Below, one piece after another: positions 51,075-56,974 of a DNA stretch of 56,974 nt. The position numbers and the translations under genes were made by a program. Under the pieces are notes generated by a model. That model saw only the letters and a list, made by a program, of their open reading frames with translations, was not told where the DNA came from and ran no database searches. Source of the DNA: Flavobacterium sp. A45 (GTDB taxonomy: Bacteria; Bacteroidota; Bacteroidia; Flavobacteriales; Flavobacteriaceae); NCBI RefSeq assembly GCF_002001005.1, contig NZ_MUNX01000148.1:1-56974 (forward strand), in the 5' to 3' direction. Numbering within the stretch: the stretch's first letter is position 1; each line of letters opens with the position of its first letter.

Positions 51075-52673
51075 TTAAATACCTCTAATTGAAACAGGTA
51101 AGCTTCCTTTTCCTTTTTTGTCTTCCAATAATTGTTCGGCTGCACTTTCCTGAAATTCTACAAAATCTTGATACATCTCGACAATTCCGTTAGTATGTTC
51201 CAAATTAGGAATCACTTGTAAGGCATACGGATTGCCAAAAACATAGAGAATACATTTTTTGGTTTTAAACAATTGTCCTAAAAATTCCAAAACCGAATCT
51301 TCCAAATCGAAATTATTAAGCGGTTTGGCTTTTGGAACAAATAAAGAAATGAGTACCGTATCAAATGGTTCAAGATCTTCTTTTAGTGTTGTATTGATTA
51401 AATCATTGGCATTTTCAATCGCATATTCGGGTGAAGGCAAGATGGGACCTAAGGTTTTAAAAAACGGATTGTCAATCGCTTTGTAGATACTCAATTTAGC
51501 CAGACGCTCCCTGTTTTTGGCATCAAAAAGAACCACCGAACTGTTGTCGTCCTTGAGGTCGGTAATGCAATAATCAGCTATTTTTCGATTCAGTTCGGAA
51601 GTGATTTTGAAGTCAAAATCGGCAGCAATACTTAGATTTTCATCAAAAAGGCCTGCTTTTTGTTTGCATTTCATAATGCGGTTCAAACTCGCCTCGATAC
51701 GTTCCGGATTTGCATTTTTTAAGATTTCTTGAATTCCTTCGGCTACGTTTTCGGCAAAACATAGAACGTCATTTCCTGCGTTGAAAGCTTCCCATTCCAG
51801 TTGGCCTTTTACATCATATAATTTTGAAACGCTATGCATGTTCAAAGCATCAGAAATAACCAAACCGTCATAGCCCAATTGCTTGCGTAACAATTTTTCT
51901 ATTATATTTTTGGATAAAGTAGCTGATGTTTCTTTTCCATCATTCAATGCGGGAACGGCCAAATGACCTATCATAATTGAATCGACTTGGTTCTCGATTC
52001 CTTTTATGAATGGCACCAATTCGTTTTCGAGTAATTGCTCCAGATTTTCCTGTAAAACGGGTAATCCCAAATGCGAATCCACATTGGTATTTCCATGACC
52101 TGGGAAGTGTTTCAAACAACCTAAAATTCCAACATCCGACATTCCGCGAAGGTATTCCAAAGCATATTGAGCCACTTTTTCTTTATTGGAACCAAAAGAA
52201 CGGTAACCAATCACTGGATTATCAGGATTGTTGTTAATATCTGCCAACGGTGCCAAATTATAATGGATTCCAGCCGATTTTAAATCCAATCCAATCTGTT
52301 TTCCTACTTCATACACTAAGTCGATTTTCCTTTCTGGCAAAGCGCCAAGAGTTATGGCATACGGATATTGTGGTGTTTTTTCTACTCGCATGGCCAAACC
52401 CCATTCGGCATCAATACTCATCAATAGGGGAGTAGTGGCGCACTTTTGATAACGAACAATCAGGTCTTTCAAGCGCTGATAGCTATCGTCGTTGAATTCT
52501 ACTTTCTTCTTAGATTCATAATTAGTTGCCGCACTGGCCCTGCTATGGAAAAATGTCAATCCACCAATGTTATGTTCCTTGATTAAACGTTCCGTTTGCT
52601 GAATATTCTCCTCCGTGTCGTTGATGAAAACTGCGGGAAAAAAGAATTGCCCGATTTTTTGTTCTAGTGTCAT
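51075..52673 (-). CDS. GH3 beta-N-acetylhexosaminidase, NagZ-like
   Basis: This 532-residue GH3 enzyme has no signal peptide, so it is probably cytoplasmic. The NagZ-type motif KHFPGHG (188-194) is followed by DSH (199-201), the His/Asp pair used as acid/base in NagZ, and the nucleophile is in GLVISDALNM (about 285). A C-terminal domain of about 150 residues (from about 370) resembles the GH3 C-terminal alpha/beta sandwich in part. In many bacteria NagZ removes GlcNAc from anhydromuropeptides. The AmpG-like transporter upstream in the same orientation fits murein recycling. Confidence 0.88.
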   Translation of the reverse strand: MTLEQKIGQFFFPAVFINDTEENIQQTERLIKEHNIGGLTFFHSRASAATNYESKKKVEFNDDSYQRLKDLIVRYQKCATTPLLMSIDAEWGLAMRVEKTPQYPYAITLGALPERKIDLVYEVGKQIGLDLKSAGIHYNLAPLADINNNPDNPVIGYRSFGSNKEKVAQYALEYLRGMSDVGILGCLKHFPGHGNTNVDSHLGLPVLQENLEQLLENELVPFIKGIENQVDSIMIGHLAVPALNDGKETSATLSKNIIEKLLRKQLGYDGLVISDALNMHSVSKLYDVKGQLEWEAFNAGNDVLCFAENVAEGIQEILKNANPERIEASLNRIMKCKQKAGLFDENLSIAADFDFKITSELNRKIADYCITDLKDDNSSVVLFDAKNRERLAKLSIYKAIDNPFFKTLGPILPSPEYAIENANDLINTTLKEDLEPFDTVLISLFVPKAKPLNNFDLEDSVLEFLGQLFKTKKCILYVFGNPYALQVIPNLEHTNGIVEMYQDFVEFQESAAEQLLEDKKGKGSLPVSIRGI

Positions 52674-52723
52674 TTTAGTCTTTTATAAGTTCCTCACTTT
52701 TAAGAATTTTGAAATTGATGCTT

Positions 52724-52840
52724 GCAAAGTCGCAAAGACGCAAAATGAAACGGCTATCAATGTTCTTAAATAGATAAAATGTTATTATTAAAATTCAAAT
52801 TTATGTTAGTGTTTTCTCTTTTGCGTCTTTGCGACTTTGC
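52724..52840. repeat. Exact 22-nt inverted repeat pair in the GH3/AmpG-like gap
   Basis: The left arm at 52724-52745 (begins GCAAAGTCGCAAAGACG) and the right arm at 52819-52840 (begins TTTTGCGTCTTTGCG) are exact reverse complements, 73 nt apart. Each arm is itself made of GCAAAG-type units. The pair would form a long-stem hairpin in RNA of either strand. Confidence 0.85.
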
Positions 52841-52870
52841 GAGAAAATAAAATAATAATTTTGTGTGAAT

Positions 52871-54496
52871 TTAAACTTTCTTTTCTTCAACTTTCTTTCC
52901 AAAATCAGCTGGATATTTTAGTAATTGGGATAAAATCAAACCCGGAATCGTTGCCAAAAACACCCAAATAAAGAAATTACCGTAACCTAAATATTGCTGT
53001 ATAAAACCACTCGCCATACCTGGAAGCATCATTCCTAGAGCCATGAAACCTGTAGCTATGGAGTAATGTGAAGTTTTTGATTCCCCTTCCGCAACGTAAA
53101 TCAAATACATCATAAAGGCCGCAAAACCAAAACCGTATCCAAATTGTTCTATCACTACTGAAAGGACTACATATGGATTGTAATGAAAAACAGAAGAGGT
53201 CAGGTTTAAGTAAAAAGGATCTAAAGAATATTCAATATAGGGAAGGTTCATATTAAAAATAATTTCAGGATGAAAATGAGAAATCAAAATGAATCCAATA
53301 ATAGGTAAGTGCATTGCTAAAATCATTGGAAGCATCCATTTTCCTAATCCATCTCTTGATATTACAAAGCCTCCAATTAACCCTCCAACAACTAGTGCAA
53401 TAACCCCAAAAATACCATAGATAATTCCATAGTCCATATTGGATATACCCATGCCTTTTTTAGGAATTGCATCGGAATTACCTTTTTCTTTAATTAATTC
53501 ATCAATAAACTTTGTTCTTTTTGACATTACATCATTATATGTTGTGATATCATCTTTATGTATTTTTTTTAAATCTAATGCTGTTTTTTCATTTTGCATT
53601 ACAGCTAATATTGGTAATTCAGAATAGATTAATTCTAATTCGGTTTTAGATGATTCTCCTCCATTTTTGATGGTAGAATAATAAGATTGCAATGCTGCTT
53701 TTTGTTTTATATTTGTTGCGGATTCATCTAATTCATACTTAATAGGTTCTACTAAAAAAGGATTAAGCATTTTTAATAATTGAGATTCTCCTAATCGGAA
53801 TAGTAAAATAAATGCCAAAATCAGAACTATTTGTTTTTTTTGAAAAAAAGTAGCGAAAACTTTGCTGAAATTAGGTTTTGTTTTAGTTTCTAATTCTCCA
53901 TTAGTTTCTGTTTTTGGAGTAAAAAAGAAATTATAAATGGTAATAACAATCATAAAAATAGCTACAAATATCATTGTGTATGACCAGGCTTTATGTTTGT
54001 CTCCGTATGCAATTTCGAGATATCCTGCAAAAATCACAACTAATCCATTTCCTGTTAGTATTGCAATTTTATAAAATGTACTTCGAATTCCTAAAAAGAA
54101 AGATTGTTGTTCTTTTTCTAAAGCCAACATGTAAAAGCCATCGCTCGCCACATCATTGGATGCCGAAGCAAAGGCAGCTACCCAAAAGATAGCTAAACTC
54201 AAGATGAAAAAATTACTGACAGGAATAATAAAACCTACTATTAAAAAGGCAATTGAAATAAATAATTGCATGCTTAAAAACCAGTTTCGTTTGGTTCCGT
54301 GTAAGTCAATAAAAGGACTCCAAAGCGGTTTGATTACCCAAGGTAAATACATTAAGCTTGTATATACTCCAATGTCTTCATTGCTAACACCAAGGCTTTT
54401 ATACATAGTTCCTGAAACAGAAAGAATAATTGCATACGGAAAACCCGAAGCAAAATTTAAAAACGGAATCCAATACCAAGGTTTGTTGTCTTTCAT
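52871..54496 (-). CDS. AmpG-like MFS transporter with a large periplasmic insert
   Basis: This 541-residue inner-membrane protein resembles AmpG, the permease for muropeptides. Family-like parts are LNFASGFPYAIILSVSG in helix 1, YLPWVIKPLWSPFIDLHG, ASDGFYMLAL, and about 12 helices in total. Between helices 7 and 8 (about 253-348) lies a charged, mostly helical insert of about 95 residues, on the predicted periplasmic side. Typical AmpG has a short loop there. The GH3 NagZ-like gene is next to it. Substrate is inferred from family and context only. Confidence 0.82.
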   Translation of the reverse strand: MKDNKPWYWIPFLNFASGFPYAIILSVSGTMYKSLGVSNEDIGVYTSLMYLPWVIKPLWSPFIDLHGTKRNWFLSMQLFISIAFLIVGFIIPVSNFFILSLAIFWVAAFASASNDVASDGFYMLALEKEQQSFFLGIRSTFYKIAILTGNGLVVIFAGYLEIAYGDKHKAWSYTMIFVAIFMIVITIYNFFFTPKTETNGELETKTKPNFSKVFATFFQKKQIVLILAFILLFRLGESQLLKMLNPFLVEPIKYELDESATNIKQKAALQSYYSTIKNGGESSKTELELIYSELPILAVMQNEKTALDLKKIHKDDITTYNDVMSKRTKFIDELIKEKGNSDAIPKKGMGISNMDYGIIYGIFGVIALVVGGLIGGFVISRDGLGKWMLPMILAMHLPIIGFILISHFHPEIIFNMNLPYIEYSLDPFYLNLTSSVFHYNPYVVLSVVIEQFGYGFGFAAFMMYLIYVAEGESKTSHYSIATGFMALGMMLPGMASGFIQQYLGYGNFFIWVFLATIPGLILSQLLKYPADFGKKVEEKKV

Positions 54497-54507
54497 TTGT
54501 TGAAATG

Positions 54508-54602
54508 TTTGAATTGTTTAAGGGTTTAAATTGTTTAAAAGTTTAATTGTATAAACGGGTTAGTAGTTAAACCATTTTAAACAAACTTAAACCATTTTAA
54601 AC
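54508..54602. repeat. GTTTAA/TTAAAC repeat cluster upstream of the AmpG-like gene
   Basis: TTAAACCATTTTAAAC occurs twice (54567-54582 and 54587-54602), and inverted GTTTAA units occur at 54516-54545. CAAACTTA at 54582-54589 reads TAAGTTTG on the - strand, a TAnnTTTG match that may be the AmpG-like promoter or may be chance within the repeat. Confidence 0.55.
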
Positions 54603-54612
54603 TTTTAGATTT

Positions 54613-56166
54613 TTACTTAGTTTGCGTTTCTACCTGTAAATCGATTATGGTCTCCGGGCTTTCATTGGCATAATAGTCCACGAAAGTAAAGGCAAAAGCC
54701 GTTTTGCCTATCATTTTATAATCCGGTACTTCAATGTTGAATGCTTCATTTTCTTCGGTTACAGCAATTTTGTCCAGAATTTGAGACGCATCATTGATGT
54801 TTATTTTAGAAGCATCTTTGGCGCCGTACACCATTATATACCTAACTTTTGACAGCAATTTTGGTTTTTGGAACGAAATGTAATAATTGGCAGTATCCTT
54901 GGTTATCGAATTGATTGCTAAGGTTTCGGTAATTGTCTTTTTGAAATTTGGTACAGGCAATGGTAGGGCAGGGTATTTGTATTCATACTCTTTGAGTATT
55001 TTTACAACATCTTGGTTTTTATTCATGAACCATTTGGCACTGAAAAAACCATTTCCCTGTACGTTTTCATAACTTCTTGTAAGGTCAATTTGATTTGGAA
55101 TTTCGAATTTATTATTCCAGTGTTTGTCAGAATCAGCTCTGATTTTGTAAGTGCAGTTTCCTATGTAAAGTGCCGTATTGCTTGGTGTGTTTTCAGACCA
55201 CCATTTCATCAATTTGGCATACGAAACCGTTTTGTGATCGATACTCCAGTAGAGTTGCGGTACGATATAATCAATCCAGTTGTTGTTCATCCAGTCTATG
55301 GGATCAGCATATAAATCATCATAATTGGTTTGTCCCGAAACGGTGTCAGAACCTTTTGGATCAACCGATTTGTTGCGCCAAACCCCAAACGGACTGATGC
55401 CAAATTGTACCCAAGGCTTTAGTTTTTTGATGCTGGAAGAAATGTTTTTGACAAAAGTAGTTACGTTGGAACGCCTCCAATCGGGTAGAGAAAGCCCATT
55501 ACCAAACTTTTGATAAGAAGCAGTGTCATTAAATTCAATACCTTTTATTTTATATGGATAAAAATAATCATCAAAGTGTATGGCATCAATATCGTATTTT
55601 ATCACCACCTCTTCAACTATCGATGTTAGGTGTTGTTGGACTTCGGGCAGGGCAGGGTTGTAATAGTATTTTCCTCCATATTCAATCATCCATTCGGGAT
55701 GTTTGTAATAATCGTGGTTCGGACTTAGGGTTTCGGTTTTCAAGTCGAAAGTGGCACGATAGGGATTCAGCCAAGCGTGAAATTCAAAACCACGGGTATG
55801 GGCTTCGGTAATCATCCATTCGAGTACATCATAATTAGGGTTTGGCTCTTTTCCTTCTCTTCCGGTCAGATAACGGGACCAAGGAGCCAATATTGTTGGA
55901 TATAATGCATCTCCAACAGAGCGAATCTGAACAATTACCGCATTGTAATTGAGTTTTTGGTAGGTATCCAAAATATCGATAAAGTCGGCTTTTTGCTTCT
56001 CAACCGAATCCGTACTTTTTTTTGGCCAGTCGATATTGACAACAGTGGCAATCCAAACGGCCCTAAATTCATTTTTTGGATGCATCTCTCTTTTTTGGGC
56101 ATGCCCAATGATAGTACAAAGTAGAAGATATATAGTTGGGAATAGCAGGGACTTCTTTAGAATCAT
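54613..56166 (-). CDS. GHL10 (family 10-like, DUF187) glycosyl hydrolase
   Basis: This 517-residue exported protein has a signal peptide (LLFPTIYLLLCTIIGHAQ). The GHL10 barrel begins with NEFRAVWIATVVNIDWP and continues through VIVQIRSVGDALYP, EFHAWLNPYR, and DAIHFDDYFYPYK, followed by QFGISPFGVWR and a C-terminal beta-rich domain from about 410. Proteins of this family are linked to cell-envelope glycan breakdown in other bacteria, but few have known activity. It lies beside AmpG-like and NagZ-like genes, which fits a peptidoglycan role (inference). Confidence 0.87.
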   Translation of the reverse strand: MILKKSLLFPTIYLLLCTIIGHAQKREMHPKNEFRAVWIATVVNIDWPKKSTDSVEKQKADFIDILDTYQKLNYNAVIVQIRSVGDALYPTILAPWSRYLTGREGKEPNPNYDVLEWMITEAHTRGFEFHAWLNPYRATFDLKTETLSPNHDYYKHPEWMIEYGGKYYYNPALPEVQQHLTSIVEEVVIKYDIDAIHFDDYFYPYKIKGIEFNDTASYQKFGNGLSLPDWRRSNVTTFVKNISSSIKKLKPWVQFGISPFGVWRNKSVDPKGSDTVSGQTNYDDLYADPIDWMNNNWIDYIVPQLYWSIDHKTVSYAKLMKWWSENTPSNTALYIGNCTYKIRADSDKHWNNKFEIPNQIDLTRSYENVQGNGFFSAKWFMNKNQDVVKILKEYEYKYPALPLPVPNFKKTITETLAINSITKDTANYYISFQKPKLLSKVRYIMVYGAKDASKININDASQILDKIAVTEENEAFNIEVPDYKMIGKTAFAFTFVDYYANESPETIIDLQVETQTK

Positions 56167-56189
56167 TTTTACTCATTTTATAAAGGAAT

Positions 56190-56197
56190 CAAAAGTA
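56190..56197 (-). promoter_or_regulatory. Candidate -7 element of the GHL10 gene
   Basis: On the - strand this reads TACTTTTG, matching TAnnTTTG, 23 nt upstream of the start codon. No TTG box at the normal spacing was found. Confidence 0.4.
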
Positions 56198-56277
56198 GTT
56201 TTTTTAGCTAAGTTTATTAAATTAATTGTCAATAAAATTAGGTATACCGTTTTTGTTTTGCATTATTGCTAAAAAGT

Positions 56278-56460
56278 ATACCAATGTGCCTTATCCAGCT
56301 ATCCGCTATAGCCCTCCATTAGAACCCTTTTTTTACTAGCAACTCCAGGAGCTTCCGCTGGTCGCTCTGTATCGGCTGTAAAAAATAGTGTTCCAATTTT
56401 CGGGGCTGCCGCTGCTATCTGGGGCAGGGATTCAATGGATTGATAAAAGTTTTTTATATT
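56278..56460. repeat. More GC-rich intergenic stretch, candidate dispersed element
   Basis: This part is clearly richer in GC than the AT-rich flanks and has no ORF. It holds short inverted pairs such as GCTAT/ATAGC around 56300-56320 and GAGC/GCTC around 56350-56370, and a CTGCCGCTGC-type run near 56405. Similar text seems familiar from Flavobacterium intergenic regions (memory only). Confidence 0.45.
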
Positions 56461-56497
56461 GTTTTGAAACACTCATAAATCTAACGACATTCACGGT

Positions 56498-56515
56498 AAA
56501 AGTCGGGAGACTTTT
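56498..56515. repeat. Short hairpin, AAAAGT/ACTTTT
   Basis: AAAAGT (56498-56503) and ACTTTT (56510-56515) flank a CGGGAG loop; a long T-run (56519-56528) follows on the + strand. No + strand gene precedes it closely. Its loop and stem resemble the hairpin at 56552-56573. Confidence 0.55.
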
Positions 56516-56543
56516 GACATTTTTTTTTGCTTTCAAGAGCTTT

Positions 56544-56573
56544 AAAAAAAACGCAAAGTTGTGAGACTTTGCG
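56544..56573 (-). terminator. Intrinsic terminator for the - strand ORF at the right edge
   Basis: CGCAAAGT (56552-56559) and ACTTTGCG (56566-56573) form a perfect 8-bp stem with a 6-nt loop. Read on the - strand it is followed by eight T residues (A-run 56544-56551). This supports real transcription of the ORF that stops at 56633. Confidence 0.75.
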
Positions 56574-56632
56574 GAGCCGGGAGGGGAATGATTGCTTTTC
56601 GGGATTGGGAACAGTTCTTGGAGCGAGGCTAT

Positions 56633-56968
56633 TTATATTTCTTTTAGACTTATACTTCCCACATATGTTGGTGATCTGCTCATTGATATTTCTATTTTTA
56701 CCATTTCATTTATAGGATAATCGATAGATTCATTGGGAATAAATCTATCGATTACTTTGCTTGGTGGACGTTTTGTTTTTATATCTGAAAAATATTTTTC
56801 TATATCATTTGATAAAAATGGTAATTCTAATTTTTTACCTTCAAAATATACATCTCCTTTAAAATAAGGGCTAGTATTGTCTAAATATAGATAAACAGAA
56901 ATATCAATAACAATATCGTTTTCTGTTCGTATAATTATGCTTTTATAATTTAGAAATTCACATTTCAT
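56633..56968 (-). CDS. Unidentified protein, possibly partial at the window edge
   Basis: The ORF encodes 111 residues from ATG 56968, rich in Ile, Lys and Asp, with no signal peptide or membrane helix and a mostly beta-strand pattern (KSIIIRTENDIVIDISVYLYL). I do not recognise a family. The reading frame stays open to the window edge (56974), so the true start may lie beyond it. A good terminator 60 nt downstream argues that it is transcribed. It could be a small orphan or an effector or immunity-like protein; there is no evidence for either. Confidence 0.5.
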   Translation of the reverse strand: MKCEFLNYKSIIIRTENDIVIDISVYLYLDNTSPYFKGDVYFEGKKLELPFLSNDIEKYFSDIKTKRPPSKVIDRFIPNESIDYPINEMVKIEISMSRSPTYVGSISLKEI

Positions 56969-56974
56969 ATATTC

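Noticed and set aside
52724..52840. CRISPR-like repeats
   Set aside because: There are only two copies in opposite orientation, with no array, no equal spacers and no cas genes.
56527..56715. 62-codon + strand ORF at the right edge
   Set aside because: It begins in a hairpin/T-run region and overlaps the end of the - strand ORF, with no recognisable protein features.

Overview
The window looks like a chromosome segment of a Bacteroidota bacterium, most likely Flavobacteriaceae and close to Flavobacterium. The evidence is AT-rich DNA, a SusC/SusD pair, signal peptides that end in AQ or in a lipobox, weak Shine-Dalgarno sites, and promoters with the Bacteroidota -7 element TAnnTTTG. I see no rRNA, tRNA, CRISPR array, transposase or phage gene.

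Positions 66-47392, almost all on the + strand, form one large glycan-utilisation region. (1) 66-13981 is a mannose block: a GntR/UTRA regulator, a ROK kinase fused to phosphomannose isomerase, a sugar-porter MFS transporter, a TIM-barrel isomerase, a PhyH oxygenase, a GH38-type and a GH92-type mannosidase, and a six-hairpin glycosidase, closed by a strong terminator. (2) 14204-16453 is a lone DUF4838/F5-8C protein with its own terminator. (3) 17379-22564 is susC-susD with a long leader and a terminator. (4) 22758-23687 is an AraC regulator on the - strand. (5) 24066-38568 holds GH29, L-fuconate dehydratase, an SSS symporter, a RhaM-type mutarotase, an SDR dehydrogenase, a beta-propeller hydrolase, GH20, a sulfatase, a second GH29 and a second sulfatase. 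(6) 38867-47392 holds a LutABC-type lactate oxidation set, an FAH-family hydrolase, a fuconolactonase-type amidohydrolase, a NagB-PIG-L fusion and a second GH20.

Read together, the enzymes match the sugars of a fucosylated, probably sulfated, N-glycan-like or mucin-like glycan. Mannosidases release mannose, which the kinase-isomerase fusion would convert to fructose 6-phosphate. Beta-hexosaminidases release GlcNAc, which feeds NagB. Fucosidases release L-fucose, which would be oxidised without phosphorylation (dehydrogenase, lactonase, dehydratase, second dehydrogenation, FAH hydrolase) to pyruvate plus L-lactate; LutABC would then oxidise the lactate. Only one of the two dehydrogenases this route needs is visible. 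Two pairs of look-alike promoters tie the parts together: one pair precedes susC and the first fucosidase operon, the other precedes lutA and the FAH gene.

Positions 47586-49417 carry three small + strand genes: a four-helix-bundle membrane protein, a DUF6642-like protein, and an AraC-type regulator with a metal-binding-like N-terminus. Positions 49573-56166 on the - strand look like housekeeping genes: DUF6952-like, thioredoxin, 2-Cys peroxiredoxin, a NagZ-like GH3, an AmpG-like MFS protein with a large periplasmic insert, and a GHL10 hydrolase. The gaps between them hold several different inverted repeats. The right edge has a repeat-rich, more GC-rich intergenic stretch and an unidentified - strand ORF that may run past the window.
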